Source: Chinchilla lanigera
Lineage: Eukaryota > Chordata > Mammalia > Rodentia > Chinchillidae
DNA: 64,000 bases
Assembly (NCBI RefSeq): GCF_000276665.1
Contig: NW_004955517.1
Span: forward strand, 4,140,701-4,204,700
Reading direction: 5' to 3'
The translations under genes and the position numbers were made by a program. The notes below the pieces were generated by a model that was not told where the DNA came from, did no database searches, and saw only the letters and a list, made by a program, of their open reading frames with translations. How positions within the stretch are numbered: the stretch's first letter is position 1; each line of letters starts with the position of its first letter. Below are positions 1 through 12,080 of this stretch, piece after piece.

Positions 1-207
1 CACAAGACAATTCATATATATACCACACCCTGGTTAAGCCAGAAAAGACACTGAGGAAAATCTTTGCTTTAGTATATAAAGAGGGGAGGGGGATAAACAA
101 CTTAATAGCAACAACAACTAAGGTAACACATTCAGGAAAGAGTCCTGGGAACATGCCACACATCAGACGACTCTTGAACATGCCGTTTGTGATTGAAGGA
201 GAGAAAT

Positions 208-385
208 CAGGCACAGTGGTGCACAGCTGGGATGCCAACTACTCAGAGGTTGAGGCAGAAGCACGGCAAGTTCCAGACCAGACTGGGCAACTTACTCCAA
301 AATACAATGAAAGGGACGAGGGATACAGTTTGCTGGTAGAGCACTTCCCTAGCACGCTTGAGACTCTGGTAAATCCCCAGTACCA
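208..385 (+). repeat. B1-dID composite SINE
   Basis: The left half is 7SL-like (CAGGCACAGTGGTGCACA ... CTACTCAGAGGTTGAGGCAG ... CAGACTGGGCAACTTA). The right half is ID-like (GAGGGATACAGTTTGCTGGTAGAGCAC ... AAATCCCCAGTACC). The order and spacing are those of the rodent B1-dID fusion. A 94-codon open frame at 153-437 runs through it and is not a gene. Confidence 0.8.
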
Positions 386-1329
386 AGAAGGGTGTTTGAC
401 GGCAGAGGAGAAGCGAAGGGAACCACCCACAGTCTAAAGATCCAGACCTCCAGACAAAGAGCACAACAGAGCAACTCCCGGTGCCCCCAAGTCTTCTGAC
501 ACTTGCCTGTACCTTCACCCTGACAAAGCACTCGGCGGGCCTGTCCCCTTCTAGGTGACTTCTACCGCCTTAAGGGTCCAGGCCCTGCCAACTTCGACTC
601 TTGTATCAGGCCCTATCAGCTCTGCTGGTTGCCAGATTCAGAGACTCCTCCTCAATAACCCCAAGATCAGAGCCATTATTTATTACTGTCCTCTCTTGTT
701 TTGAGTCACGTAAGAGGAAGAAGTAGCAATAATCTTGGCCCCAGGATAGGTTCCTACAATCTTTCTTTTATATCTGCGCAGCAAAGATTGAAGGGCTATG
801 AATGCTCAGGAAACCTACCAGGAGTTATCAGAGCTTAGACTACCGGATTAGCAACACCAACCACCAGTCTCCCAGGTTATCTGGCTCTTTCATCTTGCTC
901 CGCAGTTAACACTTGGGAAACGCTCCCTTGTCTCCCAGAGACATTACTCTCCCGTTATAAGCTACGAGGACGTCCCCTCTAGTCATCAAACTTAATGCGA
1001 TGATTATTAAAGGGAATTTGCTAATATTAATGTCCACTTTCAACCAGCGGGCCCGAGCTACAAATTTCTCCTCCTTTGGCTGGAAGAGACCAGGCCAAAG
1101 AAGAAATCCAAATTAAGTTAAAGGAAATATCTGCTGCTGTTCAATTATTTAATATATCATGGAAGACAGAGGTAGTGGTGCATTATCCACAGAGATATGA
1201 TTACACACAAAGCCATAATGAACTTTTACCATCCAGAGGTGACTCCGTAATGGCACAGGAGGCATGGCATATAAAAAGTTCTGTAGTGTAATAGGAACCA
1301 ATAGCCTTAAAAGTAACGTCAACTGCTGG
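386..1329. other. Unassigned intronic DNA
   Basis: I see no exon and no clear repeat. Several short T-rich and AT-rich patches occur near 1000-1070. Confidence 0.5.
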
Positions 1330-1440
1330 TATTTACTGACGGCTTTCCAGCGAACATCTGTGTTATATCATTTAACCTCAACCTTAGTTAGATTCTGTTC
1401 CCATCTACATTCCCAGCTGGAAGAAACTAAGAGCGGTGAT
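1330..1440 (-). repeat. MIR SINE fragment
   Basis: The plus strand carries MIR-complement landmarks in order: ATTTACTG near the tail, ATCATTTAACCTCA, a CCCATCTACATTCCCAGCTG core-like block and GAAACTAAGAG. It is diverged and shared ancestry is with all mammals. Confidence 0.5.
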
Positions 1441-1527
1441 GCTGCATGTTCTCGCCTCGACAACCTGTAGTCTCCCATGTCCTTTACCACGGAGGCCAAG
1501 GTCACGGACCAGCAAGGCCGAAAGCCC

Positions 1528-1660
1528 AGCACCACTACTTACTAGTTGTCTGACCTTAGAGGAGCTGCTTCCTCATCTATAGAAAGGAGATAACCACAGA
1601 GCAACACACACGGCTGGTTGAAAGGGTAAATTCAACACCTGGCTCAGGGTAAGGAACAGG
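1528..1660 (+). repeat. MIR SINE fragment
   Basis: The sequence has the tRNA-side MIR order: CTACTTACTAGTTGTCTGACCTTAG, then CTTCCTCATCTATAGAAAGGAGATAA, then a tail resembling CACCTGGCTCAG. This is the conserved MIR core and 3' half. Confidence 0.7.
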
Positions 1661-1828
1661 TCACGTGCACAAAGGGTTTCATTCTAAATACTTTGCTCCC
1701 ATTACCGTCGCTAAAAGGGATGTCACACTCCTAGTTGACTTTACAACATCAACAACCAACTATTCACTTATTTTAGCCATTTATATTATGTCCAAAGGAG
1801 GTAGACTGCCACCATTAATATGAACCAG

Positions 1829-1944
1829 AGCCAGGCATGGTGGCCCATGCCTGTAATTCTAGCACTCTGGGAGGCTAAGGCAGAAAGACTGCAAGTTTGA
1901 GCCCAGTTCTGGAAGCTTAGTGAGACCCTGTCTCCGAATAAAGA
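1829..1944 (+). repeat. B1-type (7SL-derived) SINE
   Basis: AGCCAGGCATGGTGGCCCATGC, CTGTAATTCTAGCACTCTGG, GGCTAAGGCAG and TGAGACCCTGTCTC occur in the B1/Alu order. A degenerate pol III A box and B box (AAGTTTGAGCC) are visible. It is moderately diverged and lacks an obvious A tail. Confidence 0.85.
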
Positions 1945-3198
1945 CTGAGATGGAGACACACCTTGGTATAGGATGGCACAAGTGGTGCAGTTCAGTGCAG
2001 GAGAGCGTGTCATTTCCCCTGCAAACGGGTAAGGTCTGGGATTGCTTTTGTACCTTTCCCATTCTTGTGTGGAAGCCTGAGTCTATTCCAGGTAAATTCC
2101 TACAGCTGACAACCAATTCAGAGGACCAAAAATACACGTTTTTAGATATACTTCAGCCTCCACAAAAATCTTCATTATAACTTAATGCATTTACTCATTT
2201 TGGAGTACGGAACCTGTAGATTATGGTTAAAAAAATGCACAAGGGAATGTTTCAAAGACGTTTGCATATTCAACTTATAAGCTGCAATCTGCTATGGTGT
2301 AAGCAAAGCATGCTATCACTGACGTCTTACATTTCAATTTTCTTTACACCAAAACAACAAAATATTTAAACAGTTAACATCTGCTCAACGACCTAAGAGA
2401 TGAAAGACTGCGGAAGGCATAGGCGGTATGTTGACTATGGAAAAAGTCAAATTACACAGGGGCCAGATTTCTGTAAGCCTGACCTATTGTGTCAAAAAAG
2501 AAGAGCCAAATGCCGAGAAATGTATGGAGGGAGAACTGAAATCGTAAACAATCTGAGAAGACTTAACCGAGCAGATGGCAACATACAAATAAAGACAAGG
2601 AGACTTTAAAAATAATAGTAATTCTAACGCGTCCTTTGGGAAAAATGCAAAACGCACGTCATCGCAGCAATCATGATCAGTCCTATTTTGATTTTTAAAA
2701 ATTCAGATGGTAACAGGGATGGAAAATGGGGAAAAGTACTGGAAAGGAAAAGATTTAGAAAACAGCATTAATGCAAAAATGACCTTCTGTGCCGAGAAGA
2801 TGAGGCAGCTGGGCAAACTACACCCAGCAGTGTGTCCCTCGCACTCCGCAGATACACAGAACCTGCCGTGCTACCCACTTCTGGGGATGCCCCCTCCCCG
2901 AGCAGAATCAGTTTGCTCCAACAAGATATGTGGTGGAAACAACTTACACATGCCGGGGGAAAACATCTGAGCCGCTCTAAATGAATAATCAAAATGCTGT
3001 TTGTTTCTGTATGGCTGAGAGAAACAGAACAGATGATTCTTTTTCACAGCCCAGCCAAACTAGGAATTAATTCTGTTCCTTTTAGCTAAACATGAACTGG
3101 AAAGAAGTGGAGGCAGTGGCTAGAGAAAAGACAAGTACACAGCATGCAGAAAGCCGTGCCTACACTCCTGTCAGTTAACAGGTGAAGGTTTTGCACTA
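1945..3198. other. Unassigned intronic DNA
   Basis: I see no exon or recognisable repeat apart from short AT-rich runs. A short TAG-triplet run (3197-3214) closes the segment. Confidence 0.5.
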
Positions 3199-3243
3199 GT
3201 AGTAGTAGTAGTAGCTTGTTATTTGTTAAAAATCAGTGGCATG

Positions 3244-3402
3244 AGCCAGGCATGGTGGCACACACATGTAATCCCAGAACTCGGGAGTCTGAGGCAGGAG
3301 GATCGCTGTGAGTTTGAGGCCAGCTTGGGCTACAAAGTGAGTTCAAGGCCAGCCTGAAGTGCATAGTGAAACCTGTGTCAAACAGACCAAAAAAAAAAAA
3401 AA
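3244..3402 (+). repeat. B1-type SINE with intact 16-bp target-site duplication
   Basis: The element begins AGCCAGGCATGGTGGCACAC, contains GTGAGTTTGAGGCCAG followed by an internally duplicated GAGTTCAAGGCCAGCCTG block, and ends in an A-run. The flanks are identical: AAAAATCAGTGGCATG at 3228-3243 and again at 3403-3418. That is the signature of L1-machinery insertion. The tandem AGTTxxAGGCCAGC block matches the internal duplication typical of rodent B1. Confidence 0.93.
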
Positions 3403-3418
3403 AAAATCAGTGGCATGT

Positions 3419-6400
3419 TGGGTCACTCCCCTAGTGTATTCCTTGGCTACCTTTTAAGTGAAAGAGGCATAAATCTAAACCCAAGAAAAAGAAAACTAGA
3501 GCAACAAATTCAAATAACTTAAAATTAAGGTTCCTGGCTTCACTCCAGAGAGCAGAAGAGCTCGTGTTAGGCGTCTGATTCTGTTTTGCATTTCAGAGCA
3601 AGAAGTCGCGTTCACAAAGCCAAAACTACACTGCACTCTCCTTTGATGACAAACACACACAGAAGAAAACAAACTCTAGGTTTGGGAGGAAACTTGCAAA
3701 CTACAGAAGACTCTAAGCAGCCCTGGGGAGACACAGGTTTGTCAAGACACCATCCCTGCAGCCAGGCGCTCCACCAGCCTGGGTGACGCCCCCTTCACGA
3801 GAAAGAGACCGGGCTAAGCGAGCAGTCCAGGCCTGTTCCGGCCACCTCGATAGGCAGCACTGCCAGAAGAGGAAAGAGTGGGGCACCCCCAGGGCCCCGG
3901 GGACAGGCAGAGATGGAACAGACCAACAAAGAGACAAACCCTGGTGTTTGCCTGGGTCTAGTCCTCAACACTGCCAAAAACCCAGAGCCCTGAAGTGCCC
4001 CCCGTCCTTACAACCACTCAACCTGTCTCATGTTTCATGTGTCACCTCAAAGCCTTTATTTTTTAAAAAATGCCATAAAAAAAAAAATTAAAGAAAACAT
4101 GAAAAAGCACAGCTGAGTTTCAACCCACGTTCCTAAACTCATTGGCGGCAGGGTCAGGAGCTGGGCGTGATGCGGCACGCATCACACGGGCCACCAAGGG
4201 CAGCCTCAAGCTACGAAGTCTCCTGTGCTAGGGAGGGGATGGGTTCAGCAGCCGTGTGCTTGCCAGGGCCCCATGGGTGACACTGCACCAGACATCAGAA
4301 ATCAGACCCTGCCACCCAGCACGCTGACCTCCACTGACACAGAAATCCAAGCAACACCGAGGAATCAGTGTTGCAAGCTCGCAACACCGAGGAATCCAGT
4401 TTCTTGAACTCAGAATTCTGCTTATTACTATGAAGACTCATTGAACATGTTTTCCTGTCTTTTTCTTCCCTTAACCCTTTGCAAATCATTGACAAACCCA
4501 AAACTCAGTTGAGATTCAAATAAATTTATGAGTATGTGATACCCCGCATATGAGCAGCACCTAAATAACAACCCAACTAAATCGGAGACTTCCAACGTGC
4601 AAAACAGTCCTTTGACTGTGATAAATAACGTTATTAGAAATATATCAGGCCCGGGGACTGAGACTGGTACAGACGCATCCACATAGCAGGCCTCTAACAG
4701 GTGCGCTAAGTAACCGGCTGCCTTTCATTCCTGAAATCACTAATGATGTTGAATCAAAGGCTGCAACAACATGTCTCCAGGAATTTATCTTTGCAAGAGG
4801 AAATAACATCTCAGTCTCTGTGGGAGCAAGCCCACGTTCAAAATCTGAGACAAAATATTCTAAGTAGCCAAGGCAAATGCTGACTTTTGCTTTTCCTGCT
4901 CTACTGAAAAAGTATGGTTTCTACCTTCCTAAAACTACCTTCAAAGCTTGAAATCAAACAGTGGAGGGTCTATCATATATAAATATATGTGGAGAAGTCA
5001 AGTCAAAATAATTGCCTCATACTGCTTTCTTGTTTCATTAATAACTTAGCAATATTACAACCACTGATTGGACAATTATTGTCTTAAATGGATGACCAAT
5101 ATCTCATCTTGACATAAGAAGAAAAAAAGAGATGCAGATTTGTAATTCATTTTAACCAACGATTTCCTTGCTACCACACAAAAGATTTTTAGAAGTCTGA
5201 TTTTACATAGTTTATCTTACTGATATTCAAATTCCTATCAACAAATCAATTACCTACCTATGGCAGAGATGAAAGACTTACTCAGATAACATAGTTAAAT
5301 CACAATGTAAAAACTGAATTTCAGGGGGAAAAATACCCAAAACCCCACACAAAAGTCAAAAGAACCAAACAATATTAGAGATGAAAGGGATTCTGAGCCT
5401 GAGGAGTGGTCTTATGATGCTTTGGTGAAGCTATTTGCAAAACCAAGGGCAAAGTAAATAGCTATAAAGGTTCTGCTCCAGCACTCCATCATGTGCATAT
5501 GTAAGGGAAGTTACAGCCTTACATACAATGCTAGCCAAAAAGAAGATATTTTATCCATGAAGGTCAGAAAATATCAGCAAAACCTTATTTCACCATGATG
5601 CTTCTTAATCTTAATTCTAGAAGCTCTAATGAATTAAATATTGACATTTTCAGCAAAATAACACATGGTCTGAGTTTTGTCATCAAGTTTAATTTTAATG
5701 CAAACCACCAGACTAAAACATTTTTTTGTTCAACTGCAGGTTTATAATAAACAGGTGCCCAAGATGGTAATGAAGAGGGCTCGCGTATGTACCTTGAACT
5801 TGAGGAGGGAACAAGAGAGAAGGGAAGAAGGCAGTGGTCCTACTTGGTCTACCACCCAGGAGCACATCCAGGAACATCTGGGGACAAAGACTTCTACAAT
5901 TTGGAGGAAACAATCCGCAGAGCTCCCTAAGTGCGGAAATGAGATGACAGAGTGACAACCCAGGCACTAAAACTAAGCACAGCTCTCCTGTTCACCCCAC
6001 TGCCCAGGACAGGACGTCTAAGTGATGGATCACACATCTACCCAGCGAGCTGAGGGACAGCTTGGAATAAGCACAGCAGATGGTCAGTGACCACCCTGAC
6101 CCTGGTGGTGCCTAGAAATTGCTGCCGAAAAAGGAGCACTAATTAGGGGATGTACAGGACGCCCACTAGGGCAAGATACACCAGGTGTGGGAACCTAATC
6201 CACGAGTGAGCTTTATTCTGCCAGGGTTTGAAGACTACATTTTAAGCATTACCTCTATATCATCTTATTTACAATAAAGGACCCAAACGATACCCAACTC
6301 ATTTAGAACAAGACCCCCAAAGGAGTATGTTACCTTTATCTGTGAATAAACTTCTATTACCATAATCTAAACATTTATAATATCCAGACTTTTTGCCAAT

Positions 6401-6874
6401 TTCAAATAAAATATAGGAATGAGGATACTTAGATATAGAAAGTTTAAAAAACTTTCTATAAAAAGTACTGTAAGCCAAGCAAGGGATGATTTCACAAAGG
6501 AGGAATACACTATCGTGTTTGTCGTGCCCATTGTTCTGGTAACATTCTGCGCTTCACTACTGCAGCGATGACTGAGTACAAGTACACTACTTACACTTAA
6601 CCAGTATGAGGTTCCGCACGAGCAGAGCGTACGTCTTTATCACCTTTGTACTGTAGCAAACGAGACACACCAGTGCTCAAGAAACAATGCTCATAACACC
6701 AAATGTAATGTAAAAGTAGCTTAGCAAAGCCCCAGACATGGGCCAGCTGGGGTATGACGCAGTGTAACAACAGCGTCCAGGATTAAGACCAAAGTAAGGA
6801 CAGGTCAGCCAGAAAGGGAAATGAGTCTTGTCAAGAAGAGCCTTATCTAAAAGAGGTCAGCCAATTATCACCCC
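3419..6874. other. Unassigned intronic DNA
   Basis: No exon. A local 30-bp tandem unit (GCAACACCGAGGAATC at 4351-4366 and 4381-4396) is the only structure I note. A B1-like stub of about 25 bp at 4157-4182 is too short to assign. The segment 4780-5700 is AT-rich. Confidence 0.5.
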
Positions 6875-7054
6875 TGGGCCAATCCAGCCCTCTGTTTTCT
6901 AAATAAACTTTTATTAGAACACAGCCCCAAATAACTGTTAAGGTATCATGGACGGCTCCTTTCATGAGGCAGAGCTGGGTAAATGCATCGGGCTCACAAA
7001 ACCAAAATTACTTGGCATGCTGCTCTTTAGAGAAAAAGCCTGCCACTCCTACCT
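6875..7054 (+). repeat. hAT-type non-autonomous DNA transposon remnant
   Basis: The block CTAAATAAACTTTTATTAGAACACAGCC is followed by TATCATGGACGGCTCCTTTCATGA, GGCAGAGCTG and a terminal AGAGAAAAAGCCTGCCACTCC. This follows the order of a common mammalian hAT MER element whose ends resemble CAGGGGTTGGCAAAC. Two other copies lie at 36426-36612 (opposite orientation) and 37945-38346. I cannot give the exact MER number. Confidence 0.72.
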
Positions 7055-8400
7055 CGTCTAGAGCAAAGCACTGCTACAATCCCAGTGATCTGTGACTTTG
7101 CAACAGAGCAGAAACTCATCTTTACTTTTCAGTAATCGCAGACCAGCTGTTGAATTTAACATTTAGTATTCTCTTCGAATATGAATGTAGGGCGGGAAAG
7201 CCATAGAGCCGTTTGCAGCACTTGAGGATCTATCCTGATCAGAAATCACTGCACGGTTGCCGCAAGATCTCAAAACGCCACAGGCACGCACGGCAACCTT
7301 AGTATTATGATAGCGGTTCAACCTGCTGGAACAACTTATAAGGTGTTAATAAAATGTTTACGTACTGCCCGTCACAAATTTTAGTATTTTGATAAAATAT
7401 CTCAGTCTCATTAGTTCCCTCTGTAACCCTATGCACTCTGGACAACAGAGTCTGAAACAGTAATCATCTATTTAGTAGTCCAAGACACCACAACCTTCCT
7501 AATCCTCAGGAACAAAATGTAAATCCCTGCCATGGTATTTAGGAGGCCTGCTACAGTACACACTGATACTGAAAGTAACAGAAAGATGTGAATAAATCAC
7601 TACAATGTGGGACAAGAACAGAAGTTGTCCCATGTCAGATTCTGAGGACAGAGGCACCAGGCAGGCAAACAGGAAACGAGCACCGTGGACACTGAATATT
7701 CGAAATGATCTCTTCTTTTTGTTGGACCACACCCAAGCTGGCAGTCCCCTCTCCATGGGCTCCACTGTCAAGACAAAGGTGCACCAGTGGAGACGGTACC
7801 CTGGGGGAGTAAGTGGCATAATCTGAAGACACATAGGAGACCTTCACTGGATAAGAGATCGCAAAAGCCATCATGGCCACCAAAGCCTAGCTAAGAAGGC
7901 AATTTCCTTAATAAAGGGAAAACACTTTACGGCCATCAAGTCAATAAATCAGCCCTTTTAGAAGTGTCTAAGAACAATCTGACTTTAACAATTCCAAAGG
8001 AACCATTGTGACATAATGTCCATCATTCCAAAATTAAATACTTTCAGAAAAAGCAAAAATAGTACAGTCAAGAACAGGCAAAGGGAGACATTTACGGCCC
8101 ACTGGTCAGGGGTCAAGACCGAGGAGCTCCCCAGAAGGCCTTTTGCAAGCAGGTGAAGAGACACCAGATTTCACAGACCACGAGAAGAGGTACGGTAATG
8201 ACAGCACTCAGAATCCTTACTGTTCCCAACAAGCCAGCCACTAAAACTAAGCACAGGAAGGCCTTTCCGGCACAGATAATACGCTTTACCAAAGATGCCC
8301 TCGATGTGCTCAAAAACAAGGCAAAAAAGCGAGTATAACAGCATAAATTCAGTAATTTCCAGTATGTGGTTTGCATTTGCTTAACTTTAACAACTGACAT
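7055..8400. other. Unassigned intronic DNA
   Basis: No exon or recognisable repeat. Open frames of 106-111 codons on the minus strand at 7499-7834 and 8113-8433 resemble no protein I know and show no splice context. Confidence 0.5.
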
Positions 8401-8490
8401 AAAGGAAAAGCAGCCAGTGATGGTCACTAGCAATCAGATATCACCATAATCCCTTCTTCACCAGTCACTTCATTTGAGGACAAGGATGTC
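8401..8490 (+). repeat. Direct repeat, copy 1 (~90 bp)
   Basis: The block GGTCACTAGCAATCAGATAT through TTTGAGGACAAGGAT is repeated about 640 bp downstream at 9043-9130 with roughly 90% identity. The similarity also covers the leading AAAGGAAAA. It is not a repeat family I recognise. Confidence 0.85.
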
Positions 8491-9042
8491 CTGTCCTCTT
8501 TGTTTCCTTTTGGGGACATACATTAAAAGCGCTAACTGCCCTCTGCTTAGTGCTGAGCCAAGGAAGAACACAGCGGCAAGAATTCAGAGCACACCTGCTC
8601 CCCGCCTCCCGAGCACAGCTTCAGTGGGTGTGGTTTCTATTCCCATGGGGCACTGCGAACGCACAATGCTCATTTATATCGGTTTTTAGCATAGTCTAAA
8701 TCTCTGTGATCTAATCAGTAGAATAATTACCTTTAAATATATTAGTCTCAAAACTTGATAGACATATGTCACTCCTGGTAATTTAAAAAAATCATGAGGC
8801 ATAAAGATAAAAATAGGAGCACAAAGGTAAAAGCAGGCCTTTTTTCCAAAGTAAGATTCCTGCCTTTCCTGACACTACCAACACCAAATACCCTGCTGCG
8901 GAGTGGATTTCTTCTCTCTTTTGTGTCTCTTCCTTATCTTGACCTCTCTAAGGATCCTGGGGTTCCTACAGTAATTATACTAAACAATATGGGCGTTTAA
9001 CATTTTTCTCAAAGCCCTCTAAACATAAAGGTCCAATTGACA

Positions 9043-9130
9043 GAAAGGAAAAACAGGGACGGTCACTAGCAATCAGATATCACCATCATCCCTTCTTTAC
9101 CAATCACTTTATTTGAGGACAAGGATATTC
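9043..9130 (+). repeat. Direct repeat, copy 2 (~90 bp)
   Basis: This is the partner of 8401-8490 in the same orientation, with scattered substitutions such as CATAAT to CATCAT and TTCACCAG to TTTACCAA. The sequence between the copies is not obviously duplicated. Confidence 0.85.
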
Positions 9131-9949
9131 TAATAAAATAGCTCTCAAGGCTCAACGTGTCAGGTCAATCCACAGCCGCATGCCGGATGGAAGTTTGGCT
9201 GTATCATGCGGCTTCCATGCCATGAACTGAGTCCCTGCTGCGATCTCTGTTCTTTTCTCACAAGAAGAGCTTGAAACAACCAGGAAAAACAAAAAGAACA
9301 AAATGTAATTTTCAGAAGCTGAAACGAAACGCCAAGTGCCCGAGGCAAATCTCTTGTTTTCTGAACCACCACCAAGAGGCACACATCTAATATCACCTAC
9401 CCCACTCCCTCAGATTATGGGGAAAATATGTTTGTTTTGTAATTCCACAGTAAATGCCAAGAAAAAAGCCAGAGGAGCACATAATTTTAAGAGTCTACTC
9501 ATGAGGTTCACTTACGGTGGATTTATTTATAAAGCTAATCAGAAGCCGTCATTTTGTTTTAAGGGAGTGACGGAAAAGGCCAGATTGCGGAGCCGAGATG
9601 GTTACCTTCAGACTACGAGAGCAGGAGGAATCAAAGGAAGGGGAGGGGGCTGAGAGAACTGACCCTGATTCCCTGACGCCTGTGGTGCGCTAGTGTGTGT
9701 ACACAACATAGATTATTCATGAAAGTATCGTTGTAGAACCCTACACATATCTGCAACTCTTTTTCCAGGGTTTTTATAAATTCTCTACTGTGTTAATATG
9801 CCACTGGGTATAAATTCTCTATATTCTAAGATTGGTCAGTATAAACATCATTGTGCTCTTGATTTGACGTGCAATGTTTCACACTTGCCATTTTATTTTC
9901 CCCCTGAAGGACATCTATTTATCAAGTAGGCATATCAGTTGATGCCAGG
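9131..9949. other. Unassigned intronic DNA
   Basis: No exon or recognisable repeat. A 105-codon open frame at 9336-9653 has no recognisable features. Confidence 0.5.
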
Positions 9950-10830
9950 TCTACACCAGAAAAACAGAGCAAGACTGATACAAATTATAAAGCTAATTTA
10001 ACACCAAAAAATCTACTGTTGCCAGAAACATGCAGCTAATGAAGGTCTAAGGATTTGGGAAGGACTTTTAATTAGCCTGAATTATCTGGATAATTACATT
10101 GATTTTTGCTAAAGTAAATTCATTCTTAATTGGTGAAGCTAATTATATAAATATATATCTCTTCTACAATGTTCTAGATTTTTCAAACCAAAGTATTTTC
10201 GGCTTAATTTTCCTAGGTAAGTGCTAAATTGCACACTTCACTGTACATTTGTATAAACAAACCCCTGGTGCGAACGTGACCTAAAAAAAGCACGTATATC
10301 TCCTGAATGGCCCGCCCTCTAACTGCATCATTCTAAAAACCAAATACACCGGAGGTTAATGTGCAGAACCTACACTTAATTCACAAACGTGGCTTGGAAA
10401 AATGGTTAGCAGTTGCCCATTAGAAGCAGAGCCATGACAATTTCTGTAGCATTCTTGCATGTAATTAGCCTCCTTTTCCCCTCTCAGCTATTTATAAATG
10501 CATAAATATATCTGTGCCCTACGTAATAATGACAGACAGTGACAACATATTGATATACAGTGCCACTTCGTAGTTGGAAATGAATATTTCATTAGCTGAG
10601 TTATCACTGCTGGGTTACGACCTTCAACTCTCTAAATTTAAATTCATCTGTTTTCAGAAAATTAAACTGTTCTTGAGCACACCACAGAAATTAAAGATGT
10701 AGAGGTAAATTTTCAAGGTAATTTTTAATTCCAAAAAAGGTCAAGGAGGTGCATACTAAATTCTTGGAAAAGAGTTGTATCTAATAATGACAGCAAATGG
10801 ATCATTTTGGTTATTAATGATACTCTTTCT
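9950..10830. promoter_or_regulatory. AT-rich homeobox-motif cluster, candidate conserved noncoding element
   Basis: The stretch is free of recognisable repeats and dense in TAATTA/ATTA cores: TTTTAATTAGCCTGAATTA, GATAATTACATTGATTTTTG, TCTTAATTGG, GCTAATTATATAAATATA, GTAATTAGCC, CATTAGCTGAG. It also has CTATTTATAAATGCATAAATA. These are the words of homeodomain, POU and MEF2-like sites and are common in deeply conserved developmental enhancers. Function is an inference only; base composition alone would give some of these hits. Confidence 0.3.
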
Positions 10831-11339
10831 ATACGTGAAAATGGAGAGGCAGAAGGAACAGACCACGGTCACTCAGTGAAATTATCAGGCTCCTAATGTC
10901 CTAATAGTGCCCGCAGGACACCAACTAGACCTACTCACACCCCACAGAAGCTCAGAGCGACACAGTGCCACCTGCTAAGAGCCTCATTTCCCCATCCATA
11001 TTATTTCTTCCGGGAGTAACTCTCGAGTCCTTACAGGCTGTCTCTCTTCTCTGAGTTTAAAAATATGCCTTTGTAGAATCAAGAATATGTACATATTATC
11101 ACACACATTAAGAAATTACTATCTTAAAGAAATGAAGAAGGGAAGAAAACCATCGACTGACTAAAAGATGCTTCCTCCCCAGGGAAGTACTGCCTCACTC
11201 CATCCCCAGGCCCTGCCCCTCCGTGATGCCCTTCTCCCCACCTGCAGGGCATAGGTGGGCAGGCTCCTGGGGGTGGGGCTCCTCTTGAAAAGTTTCTAAG
11301 CATCTTCTGGCTCACTCGACAGTGACTTAACTGCTTTTT
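10831..11339. other. Unassigned intronic DNA
   Basis: No exon or repeat recognised. GC content rises around 11160-11290. Confidence 0.5.
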
Positions 11340-12080
11340 ACCATTCCTAGTGTTACTTCTGTGGTTTCTGTTCCTTTTTCAGCTCCTCAAAACCTAGCGA
11401 TTCTCCGGGACATCACTCTACACATTTTCCTTCCGTCATCGCAGCTAGACCCACGTGTTGACCCCAGCCCAGGCCTCAGGCTCAAATGGCCAATGACCAA
11501 CTGGACCTGCGCCCTACCAGAGAAGCCACCCAATGCCTTGCATATACACACGCCTTTCGTGATTCTCTGTTTCAAAGTCTAAAACCTAACACAAAGGCTC
11601 TGCACCAGGGTGTCTGCTGGGAGCTCAAACTCATCTTCTTCTGCTCCCGGCCCTCACGTTCCTTCGCCGGCCCAGGACCTGTCTGCGGCTCCCCAGCACA
11701 AGCCAGACCAGTTCTGCTCTCCACTCCTTGCTCAGGGGTTTTCTACTGCATGAAACATGGTACCTGCACCCCCTGACCCCACTCCAACATGATGTCCGCT
11801 CAACCTTCAAGACACACCATCCTCAACCTTTCCCACCCATGGCCCCACCACCACTCACACAACTTCGCTGGCCACCAAGCCCCACCTGGGGCACATCAAG
11901 CCGGGTCCTATAACAGTATATGTTATTTCTCGATTACTGTAGTTATCGTTATGATGGTGTTACATGAATTATCATCTGTCTCTCTTCTGTCTCAACTACA
12001 AAAAAGAACACTGCTTAAAAGCTTCAGAGCACATGACAGTATCTGGCACGAATTAGATAATCAATCAATAAATAAATTTT
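11340..12080 (+). repeat. L2 LINE 3' fragment
   Basis: A C-rich block (TTGCTCAGGGGTTTTCTACT, then ATGATGTCCGCTCAACCTTCAAGACAC) corresponds to the L2 CTCAGGGCC..CAAATGTCACC region. The end CAGTATCTGGCACGAATTAG followed by ATCAATAAAT matches the L2 3' terminus. It is very diverged, so the left edge is approximate. Confidence 0.6.

Noticed and set aside
153..437. 94-codon plus-strand open frame at the left edge
   Set aside because: It runs through a B1-dID SINE at 208-385; no domain or splice context.
4157..4182. B1 start-like AGCTGGGCGTGATGCGGCAC
   Set aside because: Only about 25 bp match and the rest of a B1 does not follow.
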